In this document: piece by piece, positions 33,001 through 34,116 of the stretch
How the letters are laid out: each line of letters opens with the position of its first letter
How positions within the stretch are numbered: position 1 is the stretch's first letter
DNA from: an uncultured Clostridia bacterium
GTDB lineage: Bacteria; Bacillota; Clostridia; Christensenellales; CAG-138
DNA: 34,116 nt
Reading direction: 5' to 3'
Assembly: GCA_947166925.1 (NCBI GenBank)
Contig: CAMVGD010000015.1
Location: forward strand, 1 to 34,116
The notes under the pieces: model-generated
What the model saw: only the letters and a program-made list of their open reading frames with translations
What the model was told of the DNA's origin: nothing
The model's database searches: none
Made by a program: the position numbers and the translations under genes

Positions 33001-33959
33001 TGCAAGTCCTCTAACTGCCGGAGCAGACGCATGGGGCGGTAGAAGCGAAACCGCAATAAACCGGGATTCTCCGCATGTGCTTCGGCAAAGAAACGCCATT
33101 CGTCGATCAACGCATGCAGTGATTCCGGGTGCTCCATTTTTGTCATGAGCTGATCGCGCTGATCGTCAAATGCACCGGTCAGCGCTTCGAAAGTCGGTAA
33201 GAAACCTTGTGCTTTGCCTTCTTCGCTGAGGTCGCGCGCGGCGTACAATAACCGTTCGGCAAGCGTTGAACGTTCGTATACATTGACGCGCAGGAGTTCC
33301 TCCTGCAGCATATACCGTCCGAGATCCAAAAGCTCCCGGATTCGTTTTGCGGCGTCCTCCCATGAAAGCATCATGGTCATGCCGCCTTGGACGGTATCTC
33401 CGGCAGAAATGCGAAAACCGTCCGCGTCATACCATACGGCGTATTGCCGGTCGTTCAAATAGAACCCTGCGCCGTTGGTGCCGTAGTGTTCTTTGAGAAA
33501 CGCGGCGTTTTCTTCCGGTTTGTGATCCTTTTGAAAGTACGCACAGATGATCAGCCGACTGTTTTTGTCGTTCGCACCGATTGTCAGCGCCTCGTCGATC
33601 ACCTGCTGTGAATAGCGTAAGGAGAGCGTTCCTGTGCTTGCCATCTCCGGCGTGATCTCCTGTAAATCAAAAAGGGACATCTGCGGCGTCGCTGGTTTCG
33701 TCCGCTTGACATCCCTCTTGAATTGCTGCTCTTGTTCCGGACTATCAAACAAAGAAGCGGGGAATGCTTCTTCCACCGCTTCTTCGTCCGCGTCTTCGAT
33801 TAGCTGTAGATCAACTCCGCTGTCACGATCTCCTCGGCGCGGCTGCGGATACTGTTCATCCGCTGTACCCATGCCATTTGATCGGTCGCTTTGAGCTGTT
33901 CCGTCACGCCCTCCGTCTGTGCCATCTTCCCGGTCAGTGCTTCGATCTGCTCCTTGCAC
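27009..33959 (-). CDS. Giant N6-methylase-like / SNF2 helicase ICE protein
   Basis: About 2,316 residues. The first 600 hold two ICE-specific repeats of a region of the QQVIDEALTIGANDKNSRLI type, plus other low-identity segments. A methylase-like domain follows (about 715-970): motif I EPSCGIGNFFG (about 825) and a degenerate motif IV NVPFG (about 887) where active N6-adenine enzymes have (D/N)PP(Y/F). The SNF2 helicase has Walker A VVGAGKTFEM (about 1515), DEAH-type FIDEAHYYKN (about 1677), ATGTPISNS, and motifs V-VI near 1980-2010 (GAGTNVQKR, IAQREGRILRQ). The last 250 residues are coiled coil and acidic. The frame opens with a GTG inside tnpV (160-base overlap) without a ribosome-binding site, so the true start is unresolved. 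The role in ICE DNA processing or anti-restriction is inferred. Confidence 0.88.
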   Translation of the reverse strand: MQGADRSTDREDGTDGGRDGTAQSDRSNGMGTADEQYPQPRRGDRDSGVDLQLIEDADEEAVEEAFPASLFDSPEQEQQFKRDVKRTKPATPQMSLFDLQEITPEMASTGTLSLRYSQQVIDEALTIGANDKNSRLIICAYFQKDHKPEENAAFLKEHYGTNGAGFYLNDRQYAVWYDADGFRISAGDTVQGGMTMMLSWEDAAKRIRELLDLGRYMLQEELLRVNVYERSTLAERLLYAARDLSEEGKAQGFLPTFEALTGAFDDQRDQLMTKMEHPESLHALIDEWRFFAEAHAENPGLLRFRFYRPMRLLRQLEDLQREPLHFTVAEEYNPQLSRFISMDEIDRVLRGYESDSGSEQRLSVYSFFLAHPDSKERESFLKEMHGTSGSHGGNDNLSYDSGGMVFSHGSISAPYAKIEWNWTKVRKRIETLIEQNRYLSDADRSQMSAYEQKQIARSIVNAFTDAPQEYERPFRQNAISDYWESVETVQNQLTDPTRVQAILETLVSLEANTLSTDRGYEDRHHAVENLTAYRKGEFSLFREKREPIPSPAEDIIPEDELLPDDLEGPSSVLYRPYAVDDTVYLDGTEFRITNVTSMHVELIDPTIRYPIFRTENKENFERLLNEDQRNAMFIPPEQQSQEPAQEEPQMTEFPPATVEQSEVAAPQEEPVKLHSIVIDLRPSWEREFQEPEPQPTQEAPVVNKRIDFRITDDHLGEGGAKTKFQRNVAAIRTLKAIEAENRLATSEEQAVLSQYVGWGGLPDAFDDSKEQWQSEYAELKELLTDREYESARASTLNAHYTSPVVIRAMYEAIGNMGFQTGNILEPSCGIGNFFGMLPEHMRNSKLYGVELDDLTGRIARQLYQNADIRIDGFESTPFPDSFFDVAIGNVPFGDYSLADKRYDKNHFLVHDYFFAKALDKVRPGGVVAFITSSGTMDKANPSVRKYIAQRAELLGAIRLPNNAFRANAGTDVVADILFLQKRDHPIEIDEDWLHIGKSELGYPINEYFLKNPDMILGELTEESTRFGMGQTVKPIEGADLNEQLRDAIANIHGEIVAIEQEEDLEGTAKATLPANPDVRNFSFTLVDGEIYFRENSIMSKIEVSLTAQNRIKGMIAIRDCAHKLIDRQLNDYSDVAIAETQAELSTLYDAYTAKYGLLNSRGNSMAFSDDSSYPLLCSLEVLDENGKLERKADMFYKRTVRQYTEITHVDTAAEALTVSLSEKAKVDLPYMAGLTGKSEDALEAELTGLVFRDIGTYYEGFYNPDTFDLKAFPLVTADAFLSGNVRSKLNTFRTVQEKLRTAGKAEEAGALSVSIAALEKVQPKDLDASEINVRLGATWIPEEDVKAFIFETLQPGWRAQRYVQVHYFDITGEWRIEGKNLDYGNVTANVTYGTNRINAYEIIEDSLNLKDVRIYDTVTDDDGREKRVLNMKQTILAQQKQTLLQEAFRDWLWKDPQRRDRLVTMYNERFNSTRPREYDGNHLVFPGMNPEITLRPHQVNAIARVLYGGNTLLAHVVGAGKTFEMTAAAMELKRLGLCHKSLFVVPNHLTEQWASEFLQLYPSANILVATKKDFEKQNRRRFCSRIATGDYDAVIIGHSQFEKIPLSLERQKRMIEEQIEEITFGIEALEAENGNYLSIKQLEKTKRGLETKLQRLNDRERKDDVVTFEELGVDRLFIDEAHYYKNLYLYTKMRNVAGISQTEAQKSSDLYMKCRYLDEITDSHGVVFATGTPISNSMTEMYTMQRYLQYNRLKDAHLQHFDAWASTFGETVTAIELAPEGTGYRAKTRFARFFNLPELVSMFKDIADVQTADMLQLPVPEAEYHNEVIKPSDFQREMVASFAERAENVRKGIVKPYEDNMLKITNDGRKLALDQRLNNPMLPDEDTSKVNACLDNIYRIWLESSEQRSAQLVFCDLSTPHNDGKFNVYDDLRMKLIEHGVPEEEIAFIHEANTETKKAELFGNVRAGKVRILLGSTAKMGAGTNVQKRLIALHHLDIPWRPADIAQREGRILRQGNDNPKVEIFRYVTENTFDSYMWQTIEAKQKFIGQIMTSKTPARACEDVDETALTYAEVKALATGNPHIKEKMDLEVQVSKLKLLKSNYLSMRYSLEDRLLKKVPHDIRLTEENIAGCEADMELYTQHKVDGFAGMTVSGTTYGADEKKDAGVAILAACMAKTSATESKIGTYMGFDLFLSYDSFSKTFKMRMEGTLSYRIDLGEDVYGNITRMDNALASIPARKQGYERTLSELHDQERNLKEELEKPFPQEDELREKTDRLTELDALLNLDKHESDTIGEEDEDREEDSPDRSNDEYER

Positions 33960-34116
33960 AGATCGTTGATCTCCAGAAGGTGCTGCGTGAGTTTGCCCGA
34001 CAGTATGAGTGCCGTCAGCGACCCGTCCTTCTTTTCCTCCAGATACCGCTTCCGCATCCGTCCGTACTTGCCGATCGATCCCGTCGGTTCGGGATCGAGA
34101 ACCAGGTTCGGGATCT
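33800..34116 (-). CDS. tnpV: TnpV-like protein, 5' end beyond the window
   Basis: The last 105 residues of a TnpV-type protein, running off the right edge. The visible frame begins with LVLDPEPTGSIGKYGRMRKR and continues to HLLEINDLCKEQIEALTGKM, QLKATDQMAWVQRMNSI and the C-terminal AEEIVTAELIYS, close to the pattern of TnpV. TnpV proteins are found in Tn4451-like and other Clostridia mobile elements; their role is poorly defined, with an excisionase-like function suggested. The gene overlaps the beginning of the long helicase frame, so the two may be translationally coupled. Confidence 0.8.
   Translation of the reverse strand, partial: IPNLVLDPEPTGSIGKYGRMRKRYLEEKKDGSLTALILSGKLTQHLLEINDLCKEQIEALTGKMAQTEGVTEQLKATDQMAWVQRMNSIRSRAEEIVTAELIYS

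Noticed and set aside
1-34116. CRISPR arrays, tRNA/rRNA genes, IS elements and att sites
   Set aside because: I saw no regularly spaced identical repeats, RNA-gene signatures, transposase motifs or integrase gene in the window.

Overview
The window looks like part of a large integrative and conjugative element (ICE) of a gut-type Clostridia (Firmicutes). The evidence is the set of ICE proteins it encodes: a TnpV fragment, a giant methylase/SNF2-helicase protein, a DUF3991/TOPRIM protein, MobC with a MobP-like relaxase, PcfB (DUF3801), VirD4, Maff2, VirB6/TrbL, PrgI, VirB4, a CD1108-like NlpC/P60 protein and a sortase. Low-GC Gram-positive ribosome-binding sites (AAGGAGG) occur throughout, and several genes start with TTG. 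No rRNA, tRNA, CRISPR array or IS transposase was found. Neither end of the element (att sites, integrase) lies in the window.

Right to left (nearly everything is on the minus strand), 34116-12114 is the processing and transfer module: tnpV (cut by the edge), the 2,300-residue helicase protein, the TOPRIM protein, a small plus-strand gene with its own promoter and terminator beside a candidate oriT, mobC, relaxase, pcfB, a 56-residue ORF, virD4, maff2, virB6, prgI, virB4, the NlpC/P60 protein and the sortase. Two genes in this module look like self-contained 'morons' with their own promoter and terminator: a Fic protein between virB6 and prgI, and an unrecognised Rossmann/SAM-binding-like protein between the relaxase and pcfB.

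The stretch 12110-6669 is a visibly AT-rich defence island. A plus-strand gene encodes a 1,075-residue protein with an N-terminal SMEK-like domain interrupted by a coiled coil, a NACHT-type NTPase and C-terminal pentapeptide repeats. It lies divergent to a two-gene unit that I read as Kiwa (kwaA-kwaB). The NACHT protein is my best candidate for an undescribed system.

The stretch 6514-1 is one co-directional set: a promoter, an ECF-like sigma factor, a DUF4367-type anti-sigma factor, two small secreted proteins, a DUF6034-like lipoprotein, a double-length ABC permease, a BcrA/LanF-like ATPase and a small Pro/Thr-rich secreted peptide. Perfect inverted repeats separate several cistrons, and one covers a Shine-Dalgarno sequence. 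This looks like a sigma-factor-controlled envelope-protection or antagonism operon. Its function is inferred, not shown.
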